Notes: a model not told the origin generated them from the letters alone. A DNA stretch of 64,000 nucleotides from Duganella sp. Root336D2 (GCF_001425005.1 NZ_LMDB01000036.1:186001-250000), one strand, 5' to 3'; positions 41,169 to 50,068 are shown, numbered from the stretch's first letter. A program made the numbers and translations.

Positions 41169-42530
41169 TTAGCGTTTGGCGAGGGCGGCGCGGGCGGCTT
41201 CGATGGCGGTGGTGGGCGGGCGGGTGGCGCGTACCTGGTTGCGGCCGTCTTCTTTGGCGGCGTACATGGCGCGGTCGGCGGCGACGAACAGGGATTCGAT
41301 GTTGTCGGTCGGCGTCGGGCACAGCGTTGCTGCGCCGATGCTGACGGTGATGTGGGGTGAAGTCACGGAGCGCGGATGCGGGATGTGCAGCGATTCCACG
41401 TGCGTGCGGATCGACTCGGCCATCTGGAAGGCGGCGTCGGCGTCGGTTTCGGCAAACAGCAGCACGAATTCCTCGCCGCCGTAGCGCGCTGCCAGGTCGG
41501 TCACGCGCAGCGCATGCGCGCTGATTGCCTGCGCTACCTGCTGCAGGCAGACGTCGCCCTGCGCGTGGCCCAGCGTGTCGTTGTACAGCTTGAAATGGTC
41601 GACATCCAGCACCACCAGCGACAGCGGGGCGCCGGTGCGCATGGCGCGCTGCCATTCCTTCTCGAGGAAGGAGTCGAAGTGGCGCCGGTTGGCAATCTTG
41701 GTCAGCGGGTCGATCATGGCTGCGCGCTGCAGCGCATCTTCCGACAGCTTGTGGTGGGTGATGTCATGCAGCAGGCCGATGAACAAGGGCTGGCGCAGGA
41801 ACATCGGCGTCAGCGTCAAGTCCATGCACACCGATTTGCCGGTGCGGTGGCGGATGATCACTTCGCGCGTGCCGTGGCTGTGCGCCGCTTCAGGATTGGC
41901 CGCGTAGCGCGCAAAGTACTCGAGGTATTCGTCGGCCACCAGTGGATTGAGCAAGTCGGAAATCGACTTGCCGGCCAGCTCGTGCGACATGTATCCCAGG
42001 TACTGGTCGCAGGCGGGGTTGGTGAACTGGATGCGGCCATCGGCTTCGATGATCAGCAAGCCTTCCGCCATATTGTTGACGATGGTGCGCAGGCGCTCCG
42101 ACTGTTCCTGCTGCGTTTCCGTGGCAAAGCGGATCTGCAGCTGCGTGCGGACGCGCGCGCATACTTCGGCCATGCGCAGCGGCTTGCCGATGTAGTCGAC
42201 CGCGCCCAGTTCGAAGCCGGCCACGACGTCTTCCTGTTCGTTGCGCGCGCTCATGAACAGCACCGGGATGTCTTCCGTGGCCGGGTGCGATTTCAGGTGG
42301 CGGCAAGTCTCGAAGCCGTCCATGCCGGGCATGATGACATCGAGCAGGATCAGGTGAGGGTGCACGCGGCGCGCGATTTCCAGCCCGCGCTCGCCGGAGT
42401 TGGCGACGTATGTCTGGTAACCCTGCTCGACCATCAACTTGCGCAGGACCGAGAGGTTGTCCGGCGCATCATCAACAATCAAAATCACGGCATCACGCCG
42501 TGGCGAAAAGCTGGTACCGCCTTGATTCAT
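41169..42530 (-). CDS. Diguanylate cyclase with receiver and PAS domains
   Basis: About 453 residues from the ATG at 42530; an in-frame TTG 69 bp upstream (42599) has no ribosome site. The receiver domain (about 15-130) has ILIVDDAPDN, the phospho-Asp in LILLDVIMPGMDG and GKPL. The PAS domain (about 145-260) follows. The GGDEF domain (about 285-440) has DPLTKIANRRHF, the active loop GGEEF and an inhibitory I-site RVTD five residues before it, so product feedback is likely. It makes cyclic-di-GMP from GTP when phosphorylated. No partner kinase is adjacent. It is preceded by about 270 bp of A+T-richer non-coding DNA shared with the divergent SPFH gene. Confidence 0.92.
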   Translation of the reverse strand: MNQGGTSFSPRRDAVILIVDDAPDNLSVLRKLMVEQGYQTYVANSGERGLEIARRVHPHLILLDVIMPGMDGFETCRHLKSHPATEDIPVLFMSARNEQEDVVAGFELGAVDYIGKPLRMAEVCARVRTQLQIRFATETQQEQSERLRTIVNNMAEGLLIIEADGRIQFTNPACDQYLGYMSHELAGKSISDLLNPLVADEYLEYFARYAANPEAAHSHGTREVIIRHRTGKSVCMDLTLTPMFLRQPLFIGLLHDITHHKLSEDALQRAAMIDPLTKIANRRHFDSFLEKEWQRAMRTGAPLSLVVLDVDHFKLYNDTLGHAQGDVCLQQVAQAISAHALRVTDLAARYGGEEFVLLFAETDADAAFQMAESIRTHVESLHIPHPRSVTSPHITVSIGAATLCPTPTDNIESLFVAADRAMYAAKEDGRNQVRATRPPTTAIEAARAALAKR

Positions 42531-42800
42531 GCTGACTAGGGGTGAGTAGGATATGGCCCTGATGATACCGTGTTGCCAATTGGAATTGTAGAAATTCAAG
42601 GAAGGTTTTGCCTAAAAAAGACGTTGGGTTGGTGATAGTTGGTGAAAGTTTCCGTCGAAGTAAGGGAAGTTGTGACATTCCGTGTATATCTGAACATTTT
42701 CGCTAACTATTCGGCAACGGTAATCTTAATCATCTTTGCATGATTTTTATCTATCCAGAAAGCAATAGAATGGCGCTTCGTCCAACTCATTAAGATAGCC

Positions 42801-43604
42801 ATGAAAAAACCAAAGCTCCTGCTGGTCCCCATCCTGTTTGCCGCTGTCGCCCTGTCCGGCTGCAAGGTGATCGACACCGGCGAGGTGGGCCTGCGCGTCA
42901 ACTTCGACAAGACTGTGGAAGCCGAGGAGCGTGTGGCCGGCAGTTTCAACCAGACCATCGTCGGTTCCATCCTGACCTTCCCGATCAAGGACGTCAGCGT
43001 CGATGTGCGCGACCTGATGCCGCTGGCGGCGGACAATTCGACCATGAAGGACTTCGACCTGGCGGTGATCTACAACATCACGCCGTCGGCGGTGTCGGAC
43101 CTGTGGGTCAACAAGAGCCGCTCCTTCCACACGCAGGATGCCAGCGGCGATATCTACCTGATGCACGCCTACATATACCAGACCGCGCGCAACGCGGTGT
43201 ACAAGGTGGCGCGCAAGTACGAGGCGCTGAACATGAACGACAACCGTTCGCAGATCGAGGAGGAGATCCAGGCCACCATGATCGCGACGCTGAACGATGA
43301 AAAGCTGAGCGGCATCACGGTTTCGCAGGTGCGCGTAGGCGGCATGGTGCCTAGCGATGCGGTCAAGGCCAGCGCCGACAACCTGGTGCGCGCGAAAAAC
43401 GAGGAGAAGACCAAGGAAGTCGAGGTGCAGATCGCGAAGAAGGAAGCCGAACGTATCGCTGCCCTGAATTCCAATGCCGGCGCCATCTCCTACATGCAGG
43501 CGCAGGCCCAGATGAAGATCGCAGAAGGTATCGCTGCGGGCAAGGTGCAGACCGTGGTGATTCCGTATGACTTCAAGGGCATGGTCAACGTCGCCAGCAA
43601 ATAA
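42801..43604 (+). CDS. SPFH/prohibitin-domain lipoprotein
   Basis: The 267-residue protein has a lipoprotein signal (KLLLVPILFAAVALSGC, lipobox LSGC, C21) followed directly by VIDTGEVGLRVNF, the first strand of an SPFH (band 7) domain (about 25-185). A charged helix rich in Lys/Glu (about 180-215, AKNEEKTKEVEVQIAKKEAE) ends it. Residue 22 is Lys, not Asp, so sorting to the outer membrane is expected. Most SPFH proteins are inner-membrane scaffolds with a transmembrane helix, so this is an unusual location. A possible -10 (TAGAAT, 42766-42771) lies upstream. Confidence 0.82.
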   Translation: MKKPKLLLVPILFAAVALSGCKVIDTGEVGLRVNFDKTVEAEERVAGSFNQTIVGSILTFPIKDVSVDVRDLMPLAADNSTMKDFDLAVIYNITPSAVSDLWVNKSRSFHTQDASGDIYLMHAYIYQTARNAVYKVARKYEALNMNDNRSQIEEEIQATMIATLNDEKLSGITVSQVRVGGMVPSDAVKASADNLVRAKNEEKTKEVEVQIAKKEAERIAALNSNAGAISYMQAQAQMKIAEGIAAGKVQTVVIPYDFKGMVNVASK

Positions 43605-44224
43605 ATGGGCGCGGCTGTTCTCGCGTGTCATAATCGAAAAGCGATTGGTGACATCGGGAGGGCAAGCGGCGGCGTCGATATGACCCTTTCCGCTGCCGCT
43701 ACGCCGGAGCGCATGGTGTTTGCCTGGGCCGAGCCGTATATGTGGCTGAAGAATATGATCATCCTGCGGGGATGCCGGCGGCAGCGTGCATTCCATGGCG
43801 GCCTTCATTGCTGATCCCAATTTGCGGCTTGGTTTCGGGCGCGGCTATGCTGCCGGACCGGCGTACGAAGATTGCGTAACCCAGTTGCGTAATATCGGCC
43901 GCGTTGAGGATGGATGATGGCGATCGTTTGTACGCCATGTTCAGGGTCGGCCGCTTCCAGGCGCTGCTTGCTCCGCAGTTGGCCTACGGCGCTTACCTGA
44001 AAGATGAAATCATTGCGGGCAGGGTGCGTATTGAGGATTGGAGTGGCAGCACGCCGCGCGGGCCGGCCAACCTCCTGATGGGCAAGAAGCTGTTCAGCGC
44101 CGAGGACTCACGGCGCCGGGCGAACCTGATGAAAGACATGCGCGCCGATGGCACGCTGCTGCGCCTGGTCACCCAATATATGGGACAGGATGAGGCGAGC
44201 AGGATGCTGGCGCCGGCGCCTTAG
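43605..44224 (+). pseudogene. Degraded transporter substrate-binding protein
   Basis: Three consecutive pieces in different frames read together as the middle and C-terminal part of an amino-acid-type periplasmic binding protein. Frame 1 (about 43662-43770) gives VDMTLSAAATPERMVFAWAEPYMW. After a frame change near 43770-43785, frame 2 gives AAFIADPNLRLGFGRGYAAGPAYEDC to about 43900. After a second change near 43905, frame 3 gives DDGDRLYAMFRVGRFQALL to the stop at 44224. The motifs TPER, then Y, then a G-R-G-Y, fit the PBP_like_2 fold. The N-terminal half is missing. Two frameshifts and truncation argue for a dead gene. Confidence 0.75.
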
Positions 44225-44235
44225 CCCTTACTGCC

Positions 44236-44709
44236 TTACTGCCTTAGCGTCGGCGCGGCATAGGCCGTGGTGCGCGCCAGTTCTTCCCGCGTGAAGCTTG
44301 CGCGCGCGTCGTCGCAGCCGATGTTGGCGGCACATGCTGCCTGCAGTGCTTCCAGGCGTTGCTGCCAGTTCGCTTCGGCCGCCTCCATCCGCGCCAGCGC
44401 CTCCACTTGTTCGGCCGGCAGCCGCGCACTGCGCAGGCGATGGACTTCCTGTTCCCCTTTGCCATGGCGGCGTGCATTGCGCACCGCGGCTTCGACGCTT
44501 GCGACGGCGGGCGTGGTACTGGCCGTCGGGGCCGCGCTGCGCGGCGGAACCGGCGCAGGCAAGGCCGGTGGCGCGGATGCCGCCGTGCCGCCGCCGGCTG
44601 CCGGCGCGGGCGGCGTGAGCGGGACGGCAGGCGAAGGCGCCGGTGCGCCGGCCCGCCACAGTACGGCCGCCAGCGCGACCGATGCAATTGCTAACGTCGC
44701 GCGCACCAT
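44236..44709 (-). CDS. Short lipase-foldase-like protein (C-terminal part only)
   Basis: The 157-residue protein starts at the ATG overlapping the lipase stop (ATGA), so it is coupled to that lipase. It has an N-terminal membrane/signal helix (ATLAIASVALAAVLWRAG), a Pro/Ala-rich linker (about 22-70) and a charged helical domain (about 75-157). The helical domain, EVHRLRSARLPAEQVEALARMEAAEANWQQRL, matches the last helices of lipase foldases (LifO family). Full-length foldases are about 340 residues and carry an R-x-x-F-D-Y motif in the first mini-domain; both the central part and that motif are absent here. It may be a reduced chaperone or a remnant. Confidence 0.62.
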   Translation of the reverse strand: MVRATLAIASVALAAVLWRAGAPAPSPAVPLTPPAPAAGGGTAASAPPALPAPVPPRSAAPTASTTPAVASVEAAVRNARRHGKGEQEVHRLRSARLPAEQVEALARMEAAEANWQQRLEALQAACAANIGCDDARASFTREELARTTAYAAPTLRQ

Positions 44710-46001
44710 CACAGGCCGCCAATGATGCTGAGGAGGTTGTCGTAGATCGGGTACACCGCCCATGTCGGAGAATCCCATCCGATCACGTCGAAGTGATCGT
44801 ACTGGTCGTAGTAGCCGATATAGTTCCAGCTTCCCTTGACCGGCGCGCCGTCGAAGTTGCGCTGCGGCTGGCCGGAAGGGCCGCGCATCGAGACGGTATT
44901 GACCACGCCGTCATTCGGGTACCACTCGGGCGCGCGGTAGGAGCCCATGCCGTGCTGCAGGATCGACGGCACCACCCATTCGCCGGCGGTGTTCTTCAGG
45001 AAGAAGATCATGTCGTTGCGGGCGTACTGGTAATCGCTGTTCTGGAACGGAGCGATCACGCGGTCGGTGTTGTTGCAGCACCAGTGGCCCTGTTCGGTGG
45101 CGCGCGAGCCGATGGAAAAGTAGTAGACGTTGGGTGAAGTCTTCACCCAGCCGTTCAATTGCGCGGCACCGTCCGGCCCCAGGTCCCACTGCGCCGCATC
45201 ATGGTTGGAAAGCTGCCAGAACGGCGCGCCGCGCGTGCGGTCGATAAAGTCCCCGATCGACTCGGCCGGCCCCTGCGCCAGGCCGTATTGCTCGAGCCGG
45301 AACTTGTAGCCGCTGCCGCCGGATCCGCCCAGTCCCGCCATCTCGACCATGCTGCCTGCCAGTTCTGAAACCTTCGGCACGAACTCGACCACCACGTCGC
45401 GCAGCGTGGTGCCGTTGTGCGGCGACGAGATTGACGTTGCGCTTTTCACCCAGCCCGCCTTGCCGCCCGCGTACAGGGCGCCGCTGCCTTCCGTGCCGGC
45501 GCCGTTCGGCGCGCCTTTTTCCAGCAGCTGGATCAAGGTGCGGATGGTCTGGCCGCCCTGGCTGTGCGACACGAAATGCACCGGGTGCTGGGCATCCCAT
45601 TGCGGATACAGCGCAACAGGATAGTTATTCGGGTTGTTGGCGGGATCGGTGGCCCAGCATTTGCCGGCCGGCTTCTGGACATGGCCGGCAGCGGCATTGT
45701 CTGCCGTATGGCGCGCGCCGTAGTCGGCGCAACCGCCCTTGACCTGGTAATACAGTTCGACCGCACGGTCCCAGTTGGAGCTGACCGGCCCAACGCCGGC
45801 GGTGAACACGGGGCGCTGCGTGCCGCGGATATGCGCGGCAATGTCGTTGAAGCCGCCCCAGTACTTGAAGCCGGTGGCAGCAAAGGTCTCCGGCCCGAAA
45901 CCGAGGAAGCCATGCACCAGCACGACCGGATCGCTATTGGCAGCGTGGGCCGAGGAGGCGGCCAGGCAGGCGGCAAGGGTGAGGCTCGATAGCACTTTCA
46001 T
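44709..46001 (-). CDS. Secreted triacylglycerol lipase, family I.5-like, copy 1
   Basis: The 430-residue protein has a signal peptide (KVLSSLTLAACLAASSAHAA). The alpha/beta-hydrolase core has the oxyanion start VVLVHGFLGFG, the VGPVSSNWDRA segment, nucleophile Ser in FVSHSQGGQT, catalytic Asp in WYPNDGVVNTVSM and catalytic His in YDHFDVIGWD. These matches, the conserved ADYG Asp and the WDLGPDG Asp are those of Geobacillus-type (I.5) lipases, where they bind zinc. The protein has more cysteines than that family (GGCADYG, KCW, WCCNN). Its RBS (GGGAG) lies near a possible hairpin (46012-46046). Confidence 0.9.
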   Translation of the reverse strand: MKVLSSLTLAACLAASSAHAANSDPVVLVHGFLGFGPETFAATGFKYWGGFNDIAAHIRGTQRPVFTAGVGPVSSNWDRAVELYYQVKGGCADYGARHTADNAAAGHVQKPAGKCWATDPANNPNNYPVALYPQWDAQHPVHFVSHSQGGQTIRTLIQLLEKGAPNGAGTEGSGALYAGGKAGWVKSATSISSPHNGTTLRDVVVEFVPKVSELAGSMVEMAGLGGSGGSGYKFRLEQYGLAQGPAESIGDFIDRTRGAPFWQLSNHDAAQWDLGPDGAAQLNGWVKTSPNVYYFSIGSRATEQGHWCCNNTDRVIAPFQNSDYQYARNDMIFFLKNTAGEWVVPSILQHGMGSYRAPEWYPNDGVVNTVSMRGPSGQPQRNFDGAPVKGSWNYIGYYDQYDHFDVIGWDSPTWAVYPIYDNLLSIIGGL

Positions 46002-46011
46002 GCGGTTGTCT

Positions 46012-46046
46012 CCCGTGGTTTTTTGTGTGATTCATTTCACCACGGG
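46012..46046 (-). promoter_or_regulatory. Possible 5' leader hairpin of lipase copy 1
   Basis: The 8-bp arms CCCGTGGT (46012-46019) and ACCACGGG (46039-46046) flank a 19-base A/T-rich loop, just 5' of the lipase ATG at 46001. On the transcript the downstream arm merges with the GGGAG ribosome site, so the structure could hide it. There is no direct evidence of regulation. Confidence 0.35.
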
Positions 46047-46054
46047 GGGATTGC

Positions 46055-46077
46055 GCACGGTTGGCGCACAACCGTGC
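46055..46077. terminator. Hairpin between the two lipase genes
   Basis: A perfect 9-bp stem, GCACGGTTG and CAACCGTGC, encloses the 5-base loop GCGCA. It lies downstream of lipase copy 2 on the minus strand, 43 bp after its stop. No T-run follows, so it is a weak or Rho-assisted terminator candidate. Confidence 0.4.
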
Positions 46078-46119
46078 CTGCGGAGCCAATCGCAATGCAC
46101 GGCGAGCCAGGCGGCCCGC

Positions 46120-47376
46120 TTAATCGAGTTTGGACAGGATCGCCAGCAGCTTGACGTACATCTTCAGCGAGGCGGAAGGCTTGCCATCCCAGCCGATCAC
46201 GTCGAAGTGATCCATGCCGCGCATGGTGTCGACATGATTCCAGGCGCCTTTGAGCGCTTGCCCGGCAAGCGGCTGGATGGTGCTGCCTTCCGGCCCGGCC
46301 ATGCTGACGGTGTTGACGACGCCGTCGTTGGCGAACCAGCGCTGGTCGGTGCGCACGCGCCCGGCGGCGGTTTGCTGGAACGAACCCATGCCCGGCTGGC
46401 CGAAGGACGGCACGACCCATTCGCCCGCCATGCCCTGCAGGAAGAAGAGCATGTCGGGACGCGGGTACTGGAATTCCTTGCCAAACAGGCTTAGCGATTC
46501 GGTAGCCTGGGCGCTGAAGGAAAAGTAGTAGACGTCGGGCGAAGTCTTTACCCAGCTATTCAATGCGCTGGCGCCGTCCGGCGACAGTTCCCACTGCGCC
46601 GAATCGTGGTTGTCCAGGCTCCAGAACGGATGGCTGCGGGTGCGCTCGAAGAAGTCGTCGATCGATTCCGCCGCACTGGCCTTCATGTTGAACTGCTCGA
46701 GACGGAATTTGAAGCCGGCGCCGCTGGAACCGCCGGCGCCTGCCGCCTGCACTGCCAGGCCGGCCAGGGTCGACGCGTCCGGCAGCCAGCCGACCACGAT
46801 ATCGCGCAGCGTAGTGCCGTTATGCGGCGTTGCGATGGAGGTGGCGCTGGTCACCCAGCCGCGTACCGCGCCGCTGCCCACGCTGCCTTGTTCCATCAGC
46901 TGGATCAGGGTACGGACAGTCTGGCCGCCCTGGCTATGCCCGACCAGGTGGACAGGGTGCGCGGCATCCCACTGCGGATACAGTGCGGGCGGATATTTGT
47001 CGGGGTTATTGGCGGGATCGGCTGCCCAGCATTTGCCGGCCGGCTTCTGGATATGGCCGGCGGCCGCATGCTGCGCCGTGTGGCCTGCGCCGTAGTCGGC
47101 ACATCCGCCCTTGATCTGGTAATACAGTTCGATGGCGCGGTCCCAGTTCGAACTGACCGGTCCTACGCCAGCGGTGAATACTTCGCGGCCGCTGCCGGCC
47201 TTGATGTGCTGTGCGATATCGTTGAAACCGCCCCAGTAGCGGAAAGTGCCGCCCAGGGTGGTGTTGTCGAAGCCAAGGAAGCCGTGCACCAGCACGACGG
47301 GAGGCTTGGCATCGGCGGCGTGTGCGCCGCCGGCGGCAAGGCATGCTGCGAGGATGATCCTCGAAATGAATTTCAT
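46120..47376 (-). CDS. Secreted triacylglycerol lipase, family I.5-like, copy 2
   Basis: This 418-residue paralogue of copy 1 has a signal peptide (ISRIILAACLAAGGAHAA). The nucleophile lies in LVGHSQGGQT, Asp in FANDGVVNTVSM and His in MDHFDVIGWDGK. It shares the VGPVSSNWDRA and ADYG segments and the cysteine pair (GGCADYG, KCW), but lacks the WCCNN pair. The two genes are in the same direction about 118 bp apart, and only copy 1 has the short foldase-like partner, so they may have different folding needs. It ends 16 bp downstream of the aminotransferase start region on the same strand. Confidence 0.9.
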   Translation of the reverse strand: MKFISRIILAACLAAGGAHAADAKPPVVLVHGFLGFDNTTLGGTFRYWGGFNDIAQHIKAGSGREVFTAGVGPVSSNWDRAIELYYQIKGGCADYGAGHTAQHAAAGHIQKPAGKCWAADPANNPDKYPPALYPQWDAAHPVHLVGHSQGGQTVRTLIQLMEQGSVGSGAVRGWVTSATSIATPHNGTTLRDIVVGWLPDASTLAGLAVQAAGAGGSSGAGFKFRLEQFNMKASAAESIDDFFERTRSHPFWSLDNHDSAQWELSPDGASALNSWVKTSPDVYYFSFSAQATESLSLFGKEFQYPRPDMLFFLQGMAGEWVVPSFGQPGMGSFQQTAAGRVRTDQRWFANDGVVNTVSMAGPEGSTIQPLAGQALKGAWNHVDTMRGMDHFDVIGWDGKPSASLKMYVKLLAILSKLD

Positions 47377-47392
47377 CCTGCGCAGGCTTGGC

Positions 47393-48586
47393 TTACATGC
47401 GGGCTTTGATCAGCTTGCCCAGCACTTCAATGCCGGCGTGGATGCGCTCCGGCGGCACGGTCACGAAGGACAGGCGCAGGGTGTTGGTGGCCGGCTCGTT
47501 GGCGTAGAACGGTGCGCCCGGCACGAAAGCGATCTTGTTCTTGATCGCTTCGTCCAGCAGCTCCATCGCGTTGATGTGCTTTGGCAGCTCGACCCAGATG
47601 AACATGCCGCCGTCCGGCTTGGTCCAGGTGGCTTCCTTCGGGAAGTGCTGGTCCATGGCGTCCAGCATGGCCTTGCACTGGTTGCCGTACAGTTCGCGGA
47701 TGGTCGGGATGTGCTTGTCCAGGAAGCCGTCCTTCACCACTTCGTGCACCACCATCTGGGTCAGTTGCGCGGTGTGCAGGTCGGCTGCCTGCTTGGCCAG
47801 TTCCAGGCGGCGCACCATCGGCAGCGGAGCCACGACATAGCCCAGGCGGATGCCGGGGGTCAGCACCTTGGAGAAGGAACCCATGTAGATCACGCCTTCC
47901 GGATTCATGGCGATCATTTTCGGGCTCGGCTGGCCGGTATAGGACAGCGCGCCGTATGGATCATCTTCGATCAGCGGCAGGTTCAGGCGGGCGCAGGTTT
48001 CCACCAGCTCCTGGCGGCGTGCCACGGACAGCGAACGGCCGGTCGGGTTCTGGAAGTTAGGCAGCGCGTACAGCAGGCGCGCGCCATCCGCGATGGCGTC
48101 CAGCGAGGACGGGATCAGGCCTTGTTCGTCGGACGGAACCGAATGGAATTCAGGACGGTACACCGAGAATGCCTGCAGCGCGCCCAGGTAGGACGGGGTC
48201 TCGACCAGCACTTTGCTGCCTTCGTCGATCAGCACCTTGCCGATCAGGTCCAGCGCCTGCTGCGAACCGGACACCATCAGCACCTGTTCCGGCGAGATCT
48301 TGGCGCCGTTCTGGGACAGCGAATCGGCGATCCACTGGCGCAGCGGCATGTAGCCGTCGGTCGGACCGTATTGCAGGGCGACTTTGCCATTGGTCGACAG
48401 TACTTTGTCGTAGGCTGCCTTCATGATCTCCACCGGGAAAGTGGCTGGCGATGGCAGGCCGCCGGCGAAGGAAGTGATCTCCGGCTGCTGGGTGACCTTC
48501 AGGATTTCACGGATGAAGGACGCCTGCATGCCTTTGGCACGCTCGGAGAAGTTCCACTGCAATGGGTTCTGGTTCTCGATTTTCAT
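47393..48586 (-). CDS. PLP-dependent aminotransferase (2-aminoadipate / MocR-like fold)
   Basis: This 397-residue fold-type I aminotransferase starts at the ATG at 48586; a TTG 6 bp upstream is in frame. It has SFAGGLPSPATFP, the SGSQQALDL motif, PNFQNPTGRSLS, IEDDPYG and the PLP lysine in YMGSFSKVLTPGIRLGY. The GGLPSP start and overall pattern resemble LysN/2-aminoadipate and kynurenine-type transaminases. It follows RidA on the same strand, consistent with an amino-acid catabolic operon in which RidA clears reactive imines. The exact amino donor cannot be read. Confidence 0.88.
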   Translation of the reverse strand: MKIENQNPLQWNFSERAKGMQASFIREILKVTQQPEITSFAGGLPSPATFPVEIMKAAYDKVLSTNGKVALQYGPTDGYMPLRQWIADSLSQNGAKISPEQVLMVSGSQQALDLIGKVLIDEGSKVLVETPSYLGALQAFSVYRPEFHSVPSDEQGLIPSSLDAIADGARLLYALPNFQNPTGRSLSVARRQELVETCARLNLPLIEDDPYGALSYTGQPSPKMIAMNPEGVIYMGSFSKVLTPGIRLGYVVAPLPMVRRLELAKQAADLHTAQLTQMVVHEVVKDGFLDKHIPTIRELYGNQCKAMLDAMDQHFPKEATWTKPDGGMFIWVELPKHINAMELLDEAIKNKIAFVPGAPFYANEPATNTLRLSFVTVPPERIHAGIEVLGKLIKARM

Positions 48587-48605
48587 ATTCAATCTCTAGC
48601 GGGGG

Positions 48606-49067
48606 TTAAGCGATTTCGGCGATCAGTTCAATTTCAACGCAGGAGCCAAGCGGGATCTGCGCCACGCCAAAAGCGGAACGGGCGTGCTTGCCGGCGTCGC
48701 CGAACACTTCGCCCAGCAGCTCGGAGCAACCGTTGGTGACCAGGTGCTGTTCGGTGTAGTCGGGGGTGGAATTCACCAGGCTCATGACCTTGACGATGCG
48801 CTTGACGCGGGTCAGGTCGCCGCCGCAGGCTTCCTGCAGGGTGCCCATCATGGCGATGGCGATCGAGCGTGCTGCCTGTTTGCCTTCTTCGGTCGAGATA
48901 TTCTTGCCCAGCTGGCCAACCCATGGGGTACCGTCGGCTTTCTTGGCGATGTGGCCCGACAGGAACACCTGGTTACCGGATTGTACGTGCATGACGTAGG
49001 CGGCTACCGGTGCGGCTGGCGCGGCCAGGGTGATATCGAGCGACTTCAGTTTTTCGTAGACAGACAT
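48606..49067 (-). CDS. RidA-family 2-iminobutanoate/2-iminopropanoate deaminase
   Basis: The 153-residue protein of the YjgF/RidA family has the conserved Arg in HARSAFGVAQIP, followed by GSCVEIELIAEIA with the C-terminal Glu. VFLSGHIAKKADG and the second strand ALRN/NISTEEGKQAARSIA are present. By family knowledge it hydrolyses imine/enamine intermediates released by PLP enzymes such as threonine dehydratase, which is encoded nearby. It lies directly upstream of the aminotransferase gene. Confidence 0.9.
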   Translation of the reverse strand: MSVYEKLKSLDITLAAPAAPVAAYVMHVQSGNQVFLSGHIAKKADGTPWVGQLGKNISTEEGKQAARSIAIAMMGTLQEACGGDLTRVKRIVKVMSLVNSTPDYTEQHLVTNGCSELLGEVFGDAGKHARSAFGVAQIPLGSCVEIELIAEIA

Positions 49068-49135
49068 GTGATTTCCAAGAAAAATGGTTCCGTGAAGTCG
49101 TTATTGTACTCTGCGCGTTGCCGAATTCGTCACGG

Positions 49136-50068
49136 TCAACGGTCCACTTTCATGCGTTTTCCTGCGCCGACAACGGCAATTACGGCAAAAGTGAACAGAA
49201 TATGCTCAATATGCAAAGTTTCGTTCAGGATCACGGTAGCGGCCACCAACGATAATCCGGGCTGTGCCAGCTGCACCTGTCCGACCCTTGCCACGCCCCC
49301 CAGCGCCATGCCGCGGTACCAGAAAAAGAAGCCGATGAACATGGAAAATACGGAGACGTAGCTGAAGCCCAGCCAGGCGCTGGCTGGTGTGGCGGCAATG
49401 CTTTGCCAGTCGCGCCGCAGCAGCCAGGCAGTGGCCGGCGCGGCCAGCGGCAATGACAGCACGAGCGCCCAGCCGATCACCTGTTCGCCGCCCATGGTCT
49501 GCGACAGGCGGCCGCCTTCGGCATAACCCATGGCGGCCAGCGCCACGGCCGCGAAAACTGCCGGGTCGGCCGCGTGCAGTCCGCCGCCGGACTGGTGCAG
49601 CGCAAAGCCAACCACCAGGGCGCTGCCTGCCGCCGCCATGCACCAGAAACCCAGCGAAGGCCGTTCGTGGCCGCGCAAGGCCGCAAACAGGGCGGTTGCC
49701 AGCGGCAGGATGCCGACCAGCACTGCGCCGTGCGAGGCGGGCAGCGTGCGCATGGCGATCGAGGTCAATAGCGGAAACCCGATCACGCAGCCGACGGTAA
49801 CTGCCAACAGCGTTGGCAATTGCGCGCGCGTCGGCAACGGCGCCCGCTTCCAGCGCAGCCAGCACAGGGCCAGTACAGCAGCTGCCACGGCGCGCCCCAT
49901 CGCAACGAAGACCGGATCGAGGCCCGCCACCGCCAGGCGCGTGAAGGGCAGCGTCAGGCTGAATATGGCGACGCCGATGAAACCGAGCAGCGTGCCTTGC
50001 GTTTCCGGGCTGGCGGGCGCCACGGAGCGCTCCTGCCAACCCGGGCCATCATGTGAATAAGGCGTCAT
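49136..50068 (-). CDS. EamA-family (DMT) exporter
   Basis: The 310-residue membrane protein has ten hydrophobic helices in two EamA repeats. Landmarks are GFIGVAIFSLTLPFTRLAVAGLDP in the first half and FIGFFFWYRGMALGGVARVGQVQLAQP in the second. DMT exporters often remove amino acids or drugs from the cell. It is coupled to the dehydratase by a 4-bp overlap, so export of a threonine/serine-related product or of the substrate is plausible. The specificity is inference. Confidence 0.9.
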   Translation of the reverse strand: MTPYSHDGPGWQERSVAPASPETQGTLLGFIGVAIFSLTLPFTRLAVAGLDPVFVAMGRAVAAAVLALCWLRWKRAPLPTRAQLPTLLAVTVGCVIGFPLLTSIAMRTLPASHGAVLVGILPLATALFAALRGHERPSLGFWCMAAAGSALVVGFALHQSGGGLHAADPAVFAAVALAAMGYAEGGRLSQTMGGEQVIGWALVLSLPLAAPATAWLLRRDWQSIAATPASAWLGFSYVSVFSMFIGFFFWYRGMALGGVARVGQVQLAQPGLSLVAATVILNETLHIEHILFTFAVIAVVGAGKRMKVDR

